DNA of 64,000 nucleotides. Origin: Carposina sasakii. Taxonomy: Eukaryota > Arthropoda > Insecta > Lepidoptera > Carposinidae. Location: contig CP053175.1 in NCBI GenBank assembly GCA_014607495.2, positions 8,122,001-8,186,000 of the forward strand, given 5' to 3'. The position numbers and the translations under genes were made by a program. Shown piece by piece: positions 1 to 10,144 of this stretch (the first letter of the stretch is position 1; every line of letters begins with the position of its first letter). Under the pieces are notes generated by a model that made no database searches, was not told the DNA's origin, and saw only the letters and a list, made by a program, of their open reading frames with translations.

Positions 1-354
1 ACATTTAATTGTAAGTAATGATTCTTACGTACCTGTGATTATCTTGTGAATTACAATTATGAAATGTCAGATAAGTTGACATCAATCTCTTAATTTCTTT
101 TAACCTTATAACTTTAAAATAATCTACTTTTATAAATCAAAACACATAGATCACCGTATAAAAAAATGTATCTTTTAACACTACGCTGTATATCGAACCC
201 CACCTAATTTCACACAAACAAGGTCGCAGTCGGGTAAGCGGTATGAAAAGCGAGGTTCAGCACTCCACACTGCAGGTCAGTGGAAATACCAGCTGTTTTA
301 AACGTGCTCTGAATAGATATTAATAGAGAAATAGATTCTATTTACCCACATTAA
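1..354. other. No recognised feature
   Basis: AT-rich sequence. I see no open frame, repeat match to the rest of the window, or structured motif here. Confidence 0.4.
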
Positions 355-510
355 ATCCTGTGATCTTAACTTCATCAGCTGCATCTTCTTACGTGCATGT
401 CGTAAGAGTCGACTAAGGAACTCAGAGGCGATCTCTTAGGTGATAAGCTAGCAATTTGTTACCGATTATTTACATCTTGCTATGCTAAACTTCTTGCAAA
501 TTCTTGCTAA
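355..510 (-). repeat. Dispersed repeat D, fragment
   Basis: Contains the recurring phrases CAGCTGCATCTTCTT, CGTAAGAGTCGACTAAG and GATAAGCTAGCAA. These recur near 7265, 9165, 10290, 25785, 31205, 57525 and 60265. The full repeat D ends in a phrase reading CTACCCCATTTTGGGAACACAGCC; here only one part is kept. It is probably an old SINE or MITE family. Orientation is arbitrary. Confidence 0.6.
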
Positions 511-885
511 CATTCAATATAATATTTGCAGAATGGGATATATTGGCAGATGGCAAATAAATTATTTTATTTTATTGAATGCATATTCATTTAAATAAAC
601 ATTCATTCCCAAAAATATGACGGCAGCGGAAAAAATATGTCTAACCTATATTCAGTACAAAAATAAACTAACATCAGGCGCAAGTTATTTATTTAGAATG
701 ATATACATACATACATGTAGGTATTACATTCGCTGTCTTGTATAAACCCTTCTGACCCATGACACTACCAGGCCACACTAGTGTCGCGGAGAATGTTTTG
801 TACCTTCTGCACTACTAGCCAGTAGTGCCGTGGGTACTTTATGAAGGATCTAACATCTTCGTTCCCATCGACACTACTACTACAT
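511..885. other. No recognised feature
   Basis: AT-rich. The part near 740-880 has a mildly GC-rich stretch with imperfect inverted motifs (CACTAGTGTCG, GCACTACTAGCC), but nothing in the window pairs with it clearly. Confidence 0.3.
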
Positions 886-985
886 ATACAAGGTGTAACA
901 GAGGGGGTATGTTAAGCGAAATACTAATTTTAAAAAACCAGCAAGAAGCCCACAAAATTTGAGGCAAATATTGTTATTTAATTTG
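886..985 (+). mobile_element. MITE family A, degraded left end
   Basis: Starts with ACAAGGTGTAACAGAGGGGG and continues GTATGTTAAGCGAAA, then CCCACAAAATTTGAGGC. This matches the left arm of the foldback family seen complete at 5411-5677, 9599-9864 and 61089-61377. The right arm is missing. Confidence 0.65.
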
Positions 986-1480
986 CCATGGATAGTGTTG
1001 CAGTAAGATCACTCAATCCTATATTTATAAGGTTACAAAATATTGGTATATAGATGAATTTAATATTTTAAAAAATCCCAATATTATCGGTGGTCCTAAA
1101 TCTCCACAATAAATTAAAGGCATATTGTATAACAAAGTATACATGAAGTAATAAAAAGGTTTTCTTACTCGAAATAAATAACGTAATATCTCAACGTTGC
1201 CTATTTAAAGATGTTCAAGAGATAGCGAGTGTTTTTATATTTTAATTAAGTTGTTAATTTTATGCGATGTTATTTTATTTTATGGAATAAATGTATTCCC
1301 TTTTAAGTCGGCACGTTTAAGTTTATTTATTTTGTTCTCTTTTGAGAATACAATATCTTATGACTATAAGTCCATTCATTTTGATAATAATAAACCAATA
1401 GGCATATTATAAAAATAAACCAGTAGACTCGGTCTGTTCAAATAACATGATTTTTATAAAATCAGATTTATCTCTATTGA
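986..1480. other. No recognised feature
   Basis: AT-rich, with frequent stops in all frames. Nothing recognised. Confidence 0.3.
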
Positions 1481-1483
1481 GGG

Positions 1484-1740
1484 ATCGCCCGCCACCGGGC
1501 CCTATACCCTCCGCTGACCCTCGGATCTGCCTACTCATGATCACGAACACAAGACACTACAGTCGCAACGAGAAGCCAGATCCAAGCACCTAGCATGCAA
1601 CCATAAATACATAGCTGCTAATCCGAAAACCAATAAAAATTTTAATCGACATATGTTTCGCCAACACCCGTGGCATCATCAGGATTAGTTTTCCATGTTA
1701 GTTCTATCTACCGAACCAACTAACTAACAACTAAAACCAA
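1484..1740. repeat. GC-richer segment, probable old transposon fragment
   Basis: The first 120 bases (GATCGCCCGCCACCGGGCCC onward) are far richer in C and G than the flanks. They are followed by AATCCGAAAACCAATAAAA and a segment containing CATCATCAGGATTAG. The mixture suggests a fragment of an old retroelement, but no coding motif is left to assign a family. Confidence 0.3.
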
Positions 1741-2060
1741 TGTGAATTTATCATCCTGTTTTGATCAGATAATATTTTAAAAAATAAATGTTATGGATTT
1801 TTATAAGTAAAAAATAAATAAACGGAAATGTTAGATCTAGCTTGTACCGATAAAATTTAAAAAATGTATGACATTAGTGGCGGTAGGCTCATCCCTTCCA
1901 CGTAGGACCAAATAGGCTAATTGGTAAAAATTGACTGAGTAAATTGCACACTTCTGCCCACCCTGATTTCAGGGTAATAGTCGTGATTGTTGATAAAATT
2001 GTGCGTTGTATAAATTATATTGTTAAGAATTTGGCTTTTTACGAAAAATTATATATACAT
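1741..2060. repeat. AT-rich; contains a short repeat shared with 32024-32090
   Basis: The phrase AGGCTAATTGGTAAAAATTG with GCACACTTCTGCCCA (about 1912-1985) recurs at about 32024-32090 as AGGCTAACTGGTAAAAAATG with GCACACTTTTGCCCA. The family is unknown. The rest is not recognised. Confidence 0.4.
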
Positions 2061-2062
2061 AC

Positions 2063-2215
2063 ATACATATAATCACGCCTTTATCCCTTACGGGGTAGGC
2101 AGAGCACCAAGGGCCGATAGAATCACATGGTGCCACTTCTGACCAATTTTGAGGGTATAGTTGAGATGTACAAGTTCGGTTAGTAGTGACAGGTGGTCAG
2201 CCCATTATAATTTTA
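2063..2215 (+). mobile_element. SINE-like repeat 2, 5' part
   Basis: Begins ATCACGCCTTTATCCCTTAC, then GGGGTAGGCAGAGCACCAAG, and ends CAGGTGGTCAGCCCAT. The same block is at 57780-58035 in this orientation and reversed at 8910-9155 and 20215-20475. This copy lacks the second half, which carries GTACAGTATGCCCGGGAAGA. Confidence 0.75.
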
Positions 2216-2295
2216 ATATATTTTTTTCTTTTGCTCGTTAAACAACTTGTAACCTAGTTAAAATGAACGTATGTAATTTAAAAGCATCTTACAAT

Positions 2296-2560
2296 ATTAT
2301 ATTGGGCATTCTGGTAGGCGAAGAGCAACTTGTAACTGATAATTGCCGACGTCATAGGTCCTGGGTTCGAATCCCGGTAGGTGCAAACATTGAATGATGA
2401 ATATTGATGTTTGTTTCCGAGTCATGGATGTTTCTATACTTATCTATGTATTTATATACCGTTGCTTAGTACCCACGACACAAGACCTTAGGGATCTTAG
2501 TGTGGGACTAGGTTAATGTGTTGTGAAGTGTGTGAATATTTTATTTATTTATTATTTTAT
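2296..2560 (+). mobile_element. tRNA-derived SINE 1
   Basis: A tRNA-like head carries the B-box motif GGGTTCGAATCCCGGTAGG. It is followed by the body (GATGTTTGTTTCCGAGTCAT, TTAGTACCCACGACACAAGA, GTGGGACTAGGTTAATGTG) and a TTTATT-rich tail. The same structure occurs at 60868-61078 on this strand and at 20600-20835, 54980-55187 and 59233-59438 on the other strand. It would be transcribed by RNA polymerase III and mobilised by a LINE (known for such families). The anticodon arm is not intact, so it is not a functional tRNA gene. Confidence 0.85.
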
Positions 2561-2569
2561 AATTAATCA

Positions 2570-2650
2570 TTTGTCCCCGCTACGCTAAACGTGGCCGCGG
2601 GGATCTCCATTGTGATACTGGCAACATCATTTCGGGGACACAGCCGTGTG
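2570..2650 (+). repeat. Dispersed repeat D, fragment
   Basis: GTCCCCGCTACGCTAAACGT followed by GGCCGCGGGGATCTCC and ACACAGCCGTGTGT matches the central and terminal part of repeat D elsewhere in the window. Confidence 0.6.
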
Positions 2651-2875
2651 TTTAACTATGTTATCTCCCTATTACATAAATATAAGATTTACCTTAAAGT
2701 ATTGAAAAATATTATTTTTCATGGCCAACTGATTTTGGAAAAAGCTATTTGCTGTTTTACACGACTTGAGGATATCGATTACATATCTATTACATTGTAA
2801 CTAAATGTGTTTTAAATATCTTAAAAAGTGTCTAAAATTTTATTCGTTATAGATATAGATTATAGCTAAAAATAT

Positions 2876-3265
2876 ATACAGGTGTTTTTTCGTTGCCACC
2901 CTTAACGAAGGGTACGTACTTTATACATCAAATAAAATAATTTTATTCCAAAAAAAATGCTGGGTTAACCATATAAAATTTTTTGAAAAAAAAAATTCGT
3001 TACTTGTTCGGGCGAAATTTAAAGTGTCCGTTGTTTATGGTAGTTTTTTCATAGACAGATATTAAGAATTAATCGTGAAAAAATCGTGGTACACGCGTCA
3101 ATGTGCATTTATGCAGAAAAATGCAGAATCTATTTACTCAACTTTGGACCCTAATATTTTGGAAATCAAACACTTCCCAAGTATGCTTCCATGGAGAAAA
3201 ATGATCGTGATGATGAGGAGATTCCGTAGTTTTCGGGAACGTTGACGATCAAGAATCACTCTGTA
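2876..3265 (+). mobile_element. MITE family B, copy 1
   Basis: A 390-bp unit that begins ACAGGTGTTTTTTCGTTGCC and CCCTTAACGAAGGGTACG, and ends GGGAACGTTGACGATC and TCACTCTGTA. Seven copies are in the window (also 5853, 6700, 25960, 28904, 53357, 58316), in both orientations. The ends are imperfect inverted repeats of ACAGGGTG type. No transposase is encoded, so it is non-autonomous. The orientation given is relative only. Confidence 0.8.
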
Positions 3266-3279
3266 CTTTTTCTTTCTAC

Positions 3280-3405
3280 TTAATTCTTTGTACTTAATGG
3301 TTTGCTGGAAGAAATCTCTTTTAGAGATAAGCTCGCCTTTGTACTATTTCTTTTACAACTTACTGTCTATGATAAAAATTTATGTGTACAATAAAGAATA
3401 CTAAG
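3280..3405 (+). mobile_element. LINE 3' tail, 5'-truncated
   Basis: GCTGGAAGAAATCTCTTTTA and GATAAGCTCGCC are followed by GTGTACAATAAAGAATA and a short repeated tail of AATACTAAG. The same 3' end is attached to the decayed LINE at 47513-48926 and recurs at 33290-33370 and 56200-56300, which supports a LINE 3' end. Confidence 0.6.
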
Positions 3406-4135
3406 AATACTAAGAATACTGTATAGGTATATTTGTTACGAATGGAATATGAATGCTATCTATTGTAAAGCCACTTTCATAAATTTTTCAAAATCAACTT
3501 GCACAAGCCATATTTCCAAATATTACTTTTAACATTCTCTATTTCCATAAACACTACTAAAATTAATAAATTTTAACAGATTTATTTTATTGAGATGTGT
3601 AAACAAGATAATCTCAATTAGTTTACGTTAAAGAGTTTTTACCATTAATTATTTATAATTTATTATGCTGACTAGTTCAAAAATAATTCGTAAAGTAATT
3701 TATCAAGGTCACGATTTTTTAATAAAAAATCGTGGGTAGGCAATATAAAAATGTTGTAATACCAATAAAAAAATACGTACAGCACGCGTCCAAAGACAAT
3801 CCATGACGCACAAACTGACACAGTCACAAGCAAACTCTTATCATGAAATGTATGAAAACACTGTTATACTGACACCGAACGCGAGCGAATTCGCGGCAAC
3901 GATCGTTCGACACGTCCGCTCGTCACGGCGCCGAGCGGGCAACTGAAAGCCAAAAGCTCACATCCCGGGTAGAGACCTATGTGTGTGTTACAACCTTAAT
4001 TTCCCAAGAATATTGGGGAAAATCAACCCTATTTCTATGACAATACCAGTGCTGAACATCGAACTGATATTTGGTAGTGTGCGTGTTCTTCAGGTCACTA
4101 GTAAAGACTGCGCTCTGAAGTGTGGCCTATATTTT
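3406..4135. other. No recognised feature
   Basis: Mostly AT-rich, with one CpG-rich patch at about 3850-3960 (AACGCGAGCGAATTCGCGG, TCACGGCGCCGAGCGGGC). The 62-codon frame starting at 3983 has no recognisable motif and I do not call it a gene. Confidence 0.3.
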
Positions 4136-4232
4136 TTTTTTCTGGGCATATTAAGATGGTTTTGGGCATGATTCATAATGTCTGTGCCTCTTTAAACTTT
4201 GACATTGACAGTGACAGCTGTCATTTGCGTAA

Positions 4233-5093
4233 TGGAGGTAAAAAGTGATTCGGCGGGAAAAGCTGGAAGGGTGCATGTGTAATTTTCTTGTGAAAATCAA
4301 AAATTATTTGTAAATGGCTTGCATGTATCCGTAAAGTGATGTTTTCTGGTAGATAAGTTATATTTTGATTACTTGTGATGTGAATCTAGTGCGTGTGCAT
4401 GGTTTTATACGCAGGTAAGCTGAGTAAAACTTTAGCCAGAATACGATCTCTTCATGGGCGCATGTAAGTTGTTTCTGCAATAATTTTTCATTTTGACTAA
4501 CTTTACACTTGTTCTTGAGGATTTTCCCGACGTTTCCATTCATCATCATCATTATCATCCATCATAAATTCAGAAATAATTTTACTAAACAATGATTAGG
4601 CTGTATGGGCTTAGTTCCCCATGCCTTTCCTTCGGGATAAACTAAAAAAAAAAAAAATGGAGGTAAAAAATTACAAGTGTACGGATTCGGCGGGAAAAGC
4701 TGGAAAGGAGCGGGTGTAATTTTCTTGTGAAAATCAAAAATTATTTGTAAATGGCTTGCATGTGTCCGTAAAGTGATGTTTTCTGGTATATAAGTTATAT
4801 TTTGATTACTTGTGATGTGAATCTAGTGCGTGTGCATGGTTTTATATGCAGGTAAGCCGAGTAAAACTTTAGCCGGATTACGATCTCTTCATGGTCGCAT
4901 GTAAGTTGTTTCTGCAATAATTTTTCATTTTGACTAACTTTACACTTGTTCTTGAGGATTTTCCCGACGTTTCCATTCATCATCATCATTATCATCCATT
5001 ATAAATTCAGAAATCATTTACTAAAGACAATGGCTGTATGGGCTTAGTTCCCCTTGCCTTTCCTTCGGGATAAACTAAACAAAAAAAAAAAAA
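4233..5093. repeat. Two tandem copies of a poly(A)-ended unit of about 420 bp
   Basis: Copy one runs from about 4233 to 4652 and copy two from about 4660 to 5093. Both contain GATTCGGCGGGAAAAGCTGG, TGTAATTTTCTTGTGAAAAT and GATTTTCCCGACGTTTCC, and both end CTTTCCTTCGGGATAAACTA followed by a run of 12 or more A. Copies differ by scattered substitutions. A poly(A) end at each junction suggests retroposed units, one inserted in or next to the tail of the other, or a tandem duplication that began and ended in the A tract. The 66-codon antisense frames in each copy are identical only because the DNA is duplicated. Confidence 0.8.
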
Positions 5094-5410
5094 ACAAGTG
5101 TGTACGGTGCGTGAAAGTTTATTTTTACCCGAATGTGCCAAAATTTGGATTATGTTTTTCGGGTATATGAATATTTCTATGGCACGCTCTAGGGCCTAAA
5201 CAACGTGCATTTGAGCTTGAAAGGTTTTTTTTTTCATTAGAGAGTGACATTAGGTCAAAATTTTTACGCAGTCAGGTTTTTTTCTTTAAAGTTATTTTAA
5301 TGCTTTTGGGCATGATTCATAATGCCTCACACATTTCAAATTTTGACTTATTTAGCTAAAAAATAGGTAATGTGCGTGAAAGTTTAACATTTCACCCACT
5401 GGGTCAGTGG
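5094..5410. other. Unassigned, partly related to sequence before the duplication
   Basis: The phrase TTTTGGGCATGATTCATAAT near 5303 is the same as near 4152, and GTGCGTGAAAGTTTA occurs twice (5111, 5371). So the duplicated unit at 4233-5093 sits inside or beside a larger repeated sequence whose limits I cannot set. Confidence 0.35.
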
Positions 5411-5677
5411 TATACAGGGTGTAACAAAAAGGGTTTGTAAGCGAAAAGCTACGTAAATAGCCCACTGTAGAGAACCTATACACAAAATTTGAGACTCGAA
5501 ATCACATGTTTATTTTTCAAGATTGTATGAAAATTCCTGAGATATTTCAATATTCTCCATACTATCGGGAAAAATAAACCTGTGATTTCGAGTCTCAAAT
5601 TTTGTGGATAGGTTCTCTACAGTGGGCTATTTACATAGCTTTTCGCTTAACATACCCTTTTTGTTACACTCTGTATA
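5411..5677. mobile_element. MITE family A, complete foldback copy
   Basis: A nearly perfect palindrome of about 265 bp. The left arm starts TATACAGGGTGTAACAAAAA and holds AATTTGAGACTCGAAATCAC; the right arm is its reverse complement and ends TTGTTACACTCTGTATA. Both ends are flanked by TA, consistent with (but not proof of) a Tc1/mariner-type TA target duplication. No coding capacity. Confidence 0.85.
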
Positions 5678-5852
5678 GTATGAGGTGGTCCAGTGTAATT
5701 AAGTTTTATAGAGGTCAATTTGCTGTTTATGTGTTTTTTTGCTACCTGTAAGTAGTTTAATAGTTTTCTGGGTACTTTGTAGGATTTTTACACACGTTAT
5801 ACACTAAAAGGGGAAAATTATAAAAATTGTCTTCTAATTTATTAATATATCT

Positions 5853-6232
5853 ATAGGGATTTTTTTTGTGGCCACCTTTAATGAAGGGTACGTATTCTAT
5901 ACATGAAATAAAGTAAGTTTATGCCAAAAAAAATGCTGGGAAAAAAAAATTGAAAAAAAAATTAAAATTCCTTGATCGTGCGAAATTTATAGTGTCTAGT
6001 GTTTATGTTAGTTTTTTTATAGACAGATATTAATTATTTTTCGTGAAAAAATCCTGCTACGCGCGTCTATGTGCATTTATGCAGAAAAACGCAGTCTATT
6101 TACTCAACTTTGGACCCTAATATTTTGGAAACCAGACACTTCCCAGGTATGCTTCCATGGAGAAAAATGATCGTGATGATGAGGAGATTCCGTAGTTTTC
6201 GGGAACGTTGACGACTAAAAATCACCCTGTAT
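5853..6232 (+). mobile_element. MITE family B, copy 2
   Basis: Starts GGGATTTTTTTTGTGGCCAC and ends CGACTAAAAATCACCCTGTA. The internal order matches copy 1: GGGTACGT, AAATGCTGGG, GCATTTATGCAGAAAAACGC, TTCCATGGAGAAAAATGATC. Confidence 0.85.
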
Positions 6233-6699
6233 AACGAGATAAATGGATTATACATAATTTTTTTTGTCTTTAATAGTATTAAGTTATATTTTTTTTTAAA
6301 CGAAAAATCGACTTCCGCCCCTATGAGCCAAAACTAAAGTAAAATTTTGCTAAAATGTATGTTACGTTATGACGTGTACGAAGTTTAGAAGGCATAATAT
6401 TGTCAGATTTATATGCCAGTAAATTATTAAATCGGCCGCATGACGAAAGAACACAGACAGAAATGACTAGGCTTCGAAATTTGACGTCTGACAATATAAG
6501 CAACATATAATTACACTCCTTCTTCCTGGCCTGTTCCCAATTATTTTACCTCTTCCTCTTACCATAACCATCTTACTTAGGACACGGCTTAACGGAACAT
6601 ATAATTACACGACTTAATTTATTATCTTTATTATATTATTATTTCCATCTTCATAAGCCCTGCAATACTACTGGACGTAGGCCTCCCCCTGCCATAGGG
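6233..6699. other. Unassigned; short repeat E scrap at the right edge
   Basis: AT-rich. At 6661-6706 the phrase ACTGGACGTAGGCCTCCCCC matches repeat E (54695-54958) and directly abuts MITE B copy 3. The 61-codon antisense frame at 6321-6506 has no motif. Confidence 0.4.
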
Positions 6700-7077
6700 G
6701 GATTTTGTTCCCGAAAACTACGGAATTTCCTCATCATCACGATCATTTTTCTCCATGGAAGCATACCTGGGAAGTGTCTAGTTTCCAAAATATTAGGGTC
6801 CAAAGTTGAATAATAGACTGCGTTTTTCTGCATAAATGCACATTGACGCGTGTAACAAGATTTTTTCACGAGAAATAATTAATATCTGTCTATGAAAAAA
6901 CTCGCATAGACTCTGGACACTACCTATATACTCGTAAATTTCGCCCGATCAAGTAATTAAAAAAAAAATCTTAAAAAATTACATCGTTTCCCAGCATTTT
7001 TTTGGCATAATCTTACTTTATTTGATGTATAGAGTACGTACTTCGTTAAGGGTGGTAACGAACAAACACCCTGTATA
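6700..7077 (-). mobile_element. MITE family B, copy 3
   Basis: Reverse orientation relative to copies 1 and 2: starts TTCCCGAAAACTACGG and ends GTTAAGGGTGGTAACG and ACACCCTGTATA. The outermost bases at the left end are missing or replaced by the repeat E scrap. Confidence 0.8.
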
Positions 7078-7264
7078 TTTAAGATAATATACTTTATTTA
7101 TGCATTTTATAGGATTTTTTTAAATATTCCAGTAGGTAGGTATTATTTTGTATTGAACCAACAATTTTGTAATATACCCATTAAATGCGTTATTCCTAGC
7201 ATATAATTTTAGCGAAATTCGTCAGGACCCTGATTCAGTAAAAAGCAACTTTCAATTTTTTTTA

Positions 7265-7420
7265 ATACCTACTTCAGCTACATCTCTATTCGTGACTCAG
7301 GGCGTTCTCTCAGGCGATGAGCTATGTAGTAACTTGTCACCGATCTTTTACATCTGGCCCCGCTATGCTAACGTGGTGGTGTGATCTACTTCGTGATCTC
7401 GCAGTTTTGGCTACCCCATA
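7265..7420 (+). repeat. Dispersed repeat D
   Basis: Contains CTCTCAGGCGATGAGCTA, CCCGCTATGCTAACGTGG and GCAGTTTTGGCTACCCCAT, in the order found in the other copies. The 67-codon frame starting here is not conserved between copies. Confidence 0.65.
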
Positions 7421-7930
7421 TTGGAAACTGTGCGTACATGTTTATATTTATTTCCTTTTTCATCTGGTATTTTCCTGTCTCTGGTCAGTCAAAACAAATT
7501 TCCACATTAAAATAAACTGAGTCATCGGAATATCAAAACATCTTAAAATTCACCTCTACATCTACAAACAAATATAACGTTTATACTTACAGCTTTAAAG
7601 TCGTAATACGCATAGCAATTTTAATTATGAATGTAGCGAAACACAAAGATAATTTACACTACGGATGGAACGTGAACTACAGAATTTTTTATACAAAATT
7701 TGCCAATTTATATAGACAGTAGCGCTAGGGAGGAATGCAGAGTTAACTATGTTTCATGCCCATTGTATCTATTTTTGTTGGTAACAATGTAAAATGTCAA
7801 AGGGGTTGGTTTTGGACAAGGGGGTTAAAGAATGGACGCTATAGAATTATAGTAAACGAGATAATATTGTTAGTAAATAGAGGATTTTCAGTTATAACAA
7901 TACGGGGAAGTTATATAGGAACATTAGTTA
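7421..7930. other. No recognised feature
   Basis: AT-rich. The 90-codon frame at 7756-8028 runs across the left boundary of the hAT element and is therefore not a real gene. Confidence 0.35.
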
Positions 7931-7938
7931 CTCTACGG

Positions 7939-8344
7939 CAGGGATGGCGAACCAATGGCACGCGTGCCACCCCTGGAACGCAACAAAATAGTTCAGGCAC
8001 GCAGAATGATACAGATAAGAATGAATAACATAAAAAAATTTCATCGAAACCGTTTGTCAGATGACTCTAGTTCAGCAGCTTGCATTCTGCTGAAAGTAAC
8101 AAAGTAAGAGCCTGACATAAAATACTTAGCGTCTGATTTGAAACAGCAGAAATAACACAATTTTTTAAATGTTAAAATAGTAACATTACATACCGATAAT
8201 TGTACTTTTGAATTTTTAATAAATACCTAGTATATACTTAATATCATCTAGTTTTATTTTTGTTCAATAATATCAATATGCCTAAATTATTTGATGGCAC
8301 GTCATAGATATATTTGTCTTATAAAAATGGCACGTATATCCCTG
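7939..8344. mobile_element. Non-autonomous hAT element (406 bp) with 8-bp target duplication
   Basis: The left end is CAGGGATGGCGAACC and the right end, reversed, is CAGGGATATACGTGCC. Both are flanked by CTCTACGG (7931-7938 and 8345-8352), an exact 8-bp target duplication as expected of the hAT superfamily. Near the left end is a perfect 14-bp palindrome, TGGCACGCGTGCCA (7956-7969); GATGGCACGTCAT near the right end is related and may be a subterminal transposase-binding motif (inference). No coding frame inside. Confidence 0.9.
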
Positions 8345-8371
8345 CTCTACGGTGATAGTCCAATGGGTAAG

Positions 8372-8799
8372 ACCATGAAGAAGGTATAAAAGAGGAGATG
8401 GATTATGAACTGAGTCCTGTGGCAATCGCGAGGCCATGACGTCATGATAGGGGCGGAGCTTCAGCGCCAGTGTAACGCAGTAGCTGTAACCACACGCTTG
8501 TGCTCCGAAAGGTAACCGTATTAAAATTACAAAGACACTAGCGCTTTTAACAGGGTACTTTTTTTTACTAAAACGTAATTGCCATCTAGCGATGAGTAAT
8601 TGCACTAGTAAAACAATCTTGAACCATATTGATAATGAGCAAGTAGTTTAACTAGTCACTACAAGGTGGTTTCTATGTAAATGGGCAGGGCTACAGTGTT
8701 CAATGCTCCCTCGTCCCATACTTCACCCCCGCTCAGCGGCAGACTATTTTTCTATGAAAATATACTTAACCGCTACTGCTTTTTTATTTCTTCTCCATA
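8372..8799. mobile_element. MITE family C, copy 1
   Basis: The left end is ACCATGAAGAAGGTATAAAA; the right end, reversed, reads ATGGAGAAGAAATAAAAAAG. The interior (CATGACGTCATGAT, GGGCGGAGCTTCAGCGCC, ACACTAGCGCTTTTAACAGG) is shared with the second copy at 44237-44669 at high identity. The 107-codon antisense frame at 8282-8605 overlaps both this element and the hAT element and is spurious. Confidence 0.85.
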
Positions 8800-8909
8800 A
8801 TTAAGACCTACTTTTAGTCGGAAAGCATAGGTTCGATTCCAATCACGAGCCTGTACCACTGAATTTATTTCATGTATTTTAATATTCTAAATTTGCCACT
8901 TCTTCTATG

Positions 8910-9155
8910 CTGCTCTGGGAGTGAAAAAAATACGTATAATACTACAGCTGCTTCTCTTCCCGGGCATACTGTACAAGTCAGTAGAGGGACAAGAGAGTCT
9001 TGGTGTTTTGTAGGCGATGGGCTGACCACCTGTCGCTACTAACCGAACTTGTACATCTCAACTATACCCTCAGAATTGGTCAGAAGTGGCACCATGTGGT
9101 TCTATCGGCTTGATGCTCTGCCTACCCCGTAAGGGATTAAGGCGTGATTATATGT
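8910..9155 (-). mobile_element. SINE-like repeat 2
   Basis: Reads, on this strand, TGCTCTGGGAGTGAAAAAAA, TCTTCCCGGGCATACTGTAC, GGCGATGGGCTGACCACCTG and GTAAGGGATTAAGGCGTGAT. It is the reverse complement of the copy at 57780-58035. Just upstream, 8826-8860 holds a tRNA B-box-like motif (AGGTTCGATTCCAATC). Confidence 0.8.
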
Positions 9156-9159
9156 ATGT

Positions 9160-9315
9160 GTCACTAGGAATCTCGGGCAATCTCTCAGGCGATGAGCTAG
9201 CAATTTGTCACTGATCAACATCCCTACCATGTTAAACGTGGCTGTTCGGTCTCTTTTATGATCTTGCAGTTCTGGGTACCCCATTTCGGGAATACCGCCA
9301 AATCTCAAAGTACCT
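9160..9315 (+). repeat. Dispersed repeat D
   Basis: TCTCTCAGGCGATGAGCTAG, CATGTTAAACGTGGCTG and CTGGGTACCCCATTTCGGG follow the order of the other copies. Confidence 0.65.
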
Positions 9316-9369
9316 ATGTAAACGAACTAAATGAGTACACCTTATAAACACAGGCTAGTAAGATAACAC

Positions 9370-9530
9370 GTAGCACGTAGTACACAGCACGTAGTACGTA
9401 GCAGATACTAGCTCGTTGCGGTCTGCTGACTGACAAGCCAATCTGTTACTGTGACAGCTTGTTAGCTCCTATATACTAGGTGAAATACTAGGTAATGTAC
9501 TAGGTTAGATACTAGGTGATATAAGCACTG
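9370..9530. repeat. Short imperfect tandem repeats
   Basis: First a run based on CACGTAGTA (about 9370-9405), then a run based on TACTAGGTGA (about 9474-9523; four units with small indels). Both are simple-sequence expansions with no coding content. Confidence 0.7.
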
Positions 9531-9557
9531 CGACGGTAACAAACAATGTATGTTAGA

Positions 9558-9600
9558 CTAGCGACCCGCCCCGGCTTCGCACGGGTGCAATGCTGATACT
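9558..9600 (-). mobile_element. Helitron-like 3' end
   Basis: On the minus strand this reads GCACCCGTGCGAAGCCGGGG, then CGGGTCGCTAG: a short hairpin followed by a CTAG end, the terminal structure of lepidopteran Helitron-like elements. It is truncated on its other side by MITE A. Confidence 0.65.
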
Positions 9601-9864
9601 ACAGAGTGTAACAAAAAGGGTATGTTAAGCGAAAAGCTACGTAAATAGCCCACAGTAGAGGACCTATCCACAAAATTTGAGACTCGAAATCACATGTTTA
9701 TTTTTCCCGATAGTATGGAGAATTTTTAAATATCTCAGGAAGTTTCATACAATCTTGAAAAATAAACATGTAATTTCGAGTCTCAAATTTTATGGATAGG
9801 TTCTCTACAGTGGGCTATTTACGTAGCATTTCGCTTAACATATCCTTTTTGTTACACCTGTATA
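9599..9864. mobile_element. MITE family A, complete foldback copy
   Basis: Left arm from TACAGAGTGTAACAAAAAGG; right arm ends CTTTTTGTTACACCTGTATA. It shares AATTTGAGACTCGAAATCAC and its reverse complement with the other copies. The central spacer carries GGGAAAAATAAAC-type sequence in both senses. Confidence 0.85.
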
Positions 9865-10140
9865 CATATAAACCTTCCTCTAGAATATCTATTTAATAAA
9901 ATCGCATTTTATCTGTTATATAGGTTAACAGATCTAAGTATATTTAGGGAGAGACAGAGAGCGGGAAGCAACTTTTTTATACTAATGTTATGATAATCAT
10001 TCTACTAAAGTCTTTGGCTGCATGGACATGGTTGCCTTTGCCTTTCTTTCGTAACAACATACAACATACACACATATAGACATGGCTGAGTTTCCAAAAT
10101 CGGGTAGCCAGAACTCGATGATCATAAAGTAGAGTCCGCA
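9865..10140. other. No recognised feature
   Basis: AT-rich; nothing recognised except AAATCGGGTAGCCAGAACT near 10098, which is the end of repeat D in reverse. Confidence 0.3.
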
Positions 10141-10144
10141 GCCA

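Noticed and set aside
7756..8605. Forward 90-codon and reverse 107-codon frames
   Set aside because: Both cross boundaries of the hAT element and MITE C, so they are chance frames.
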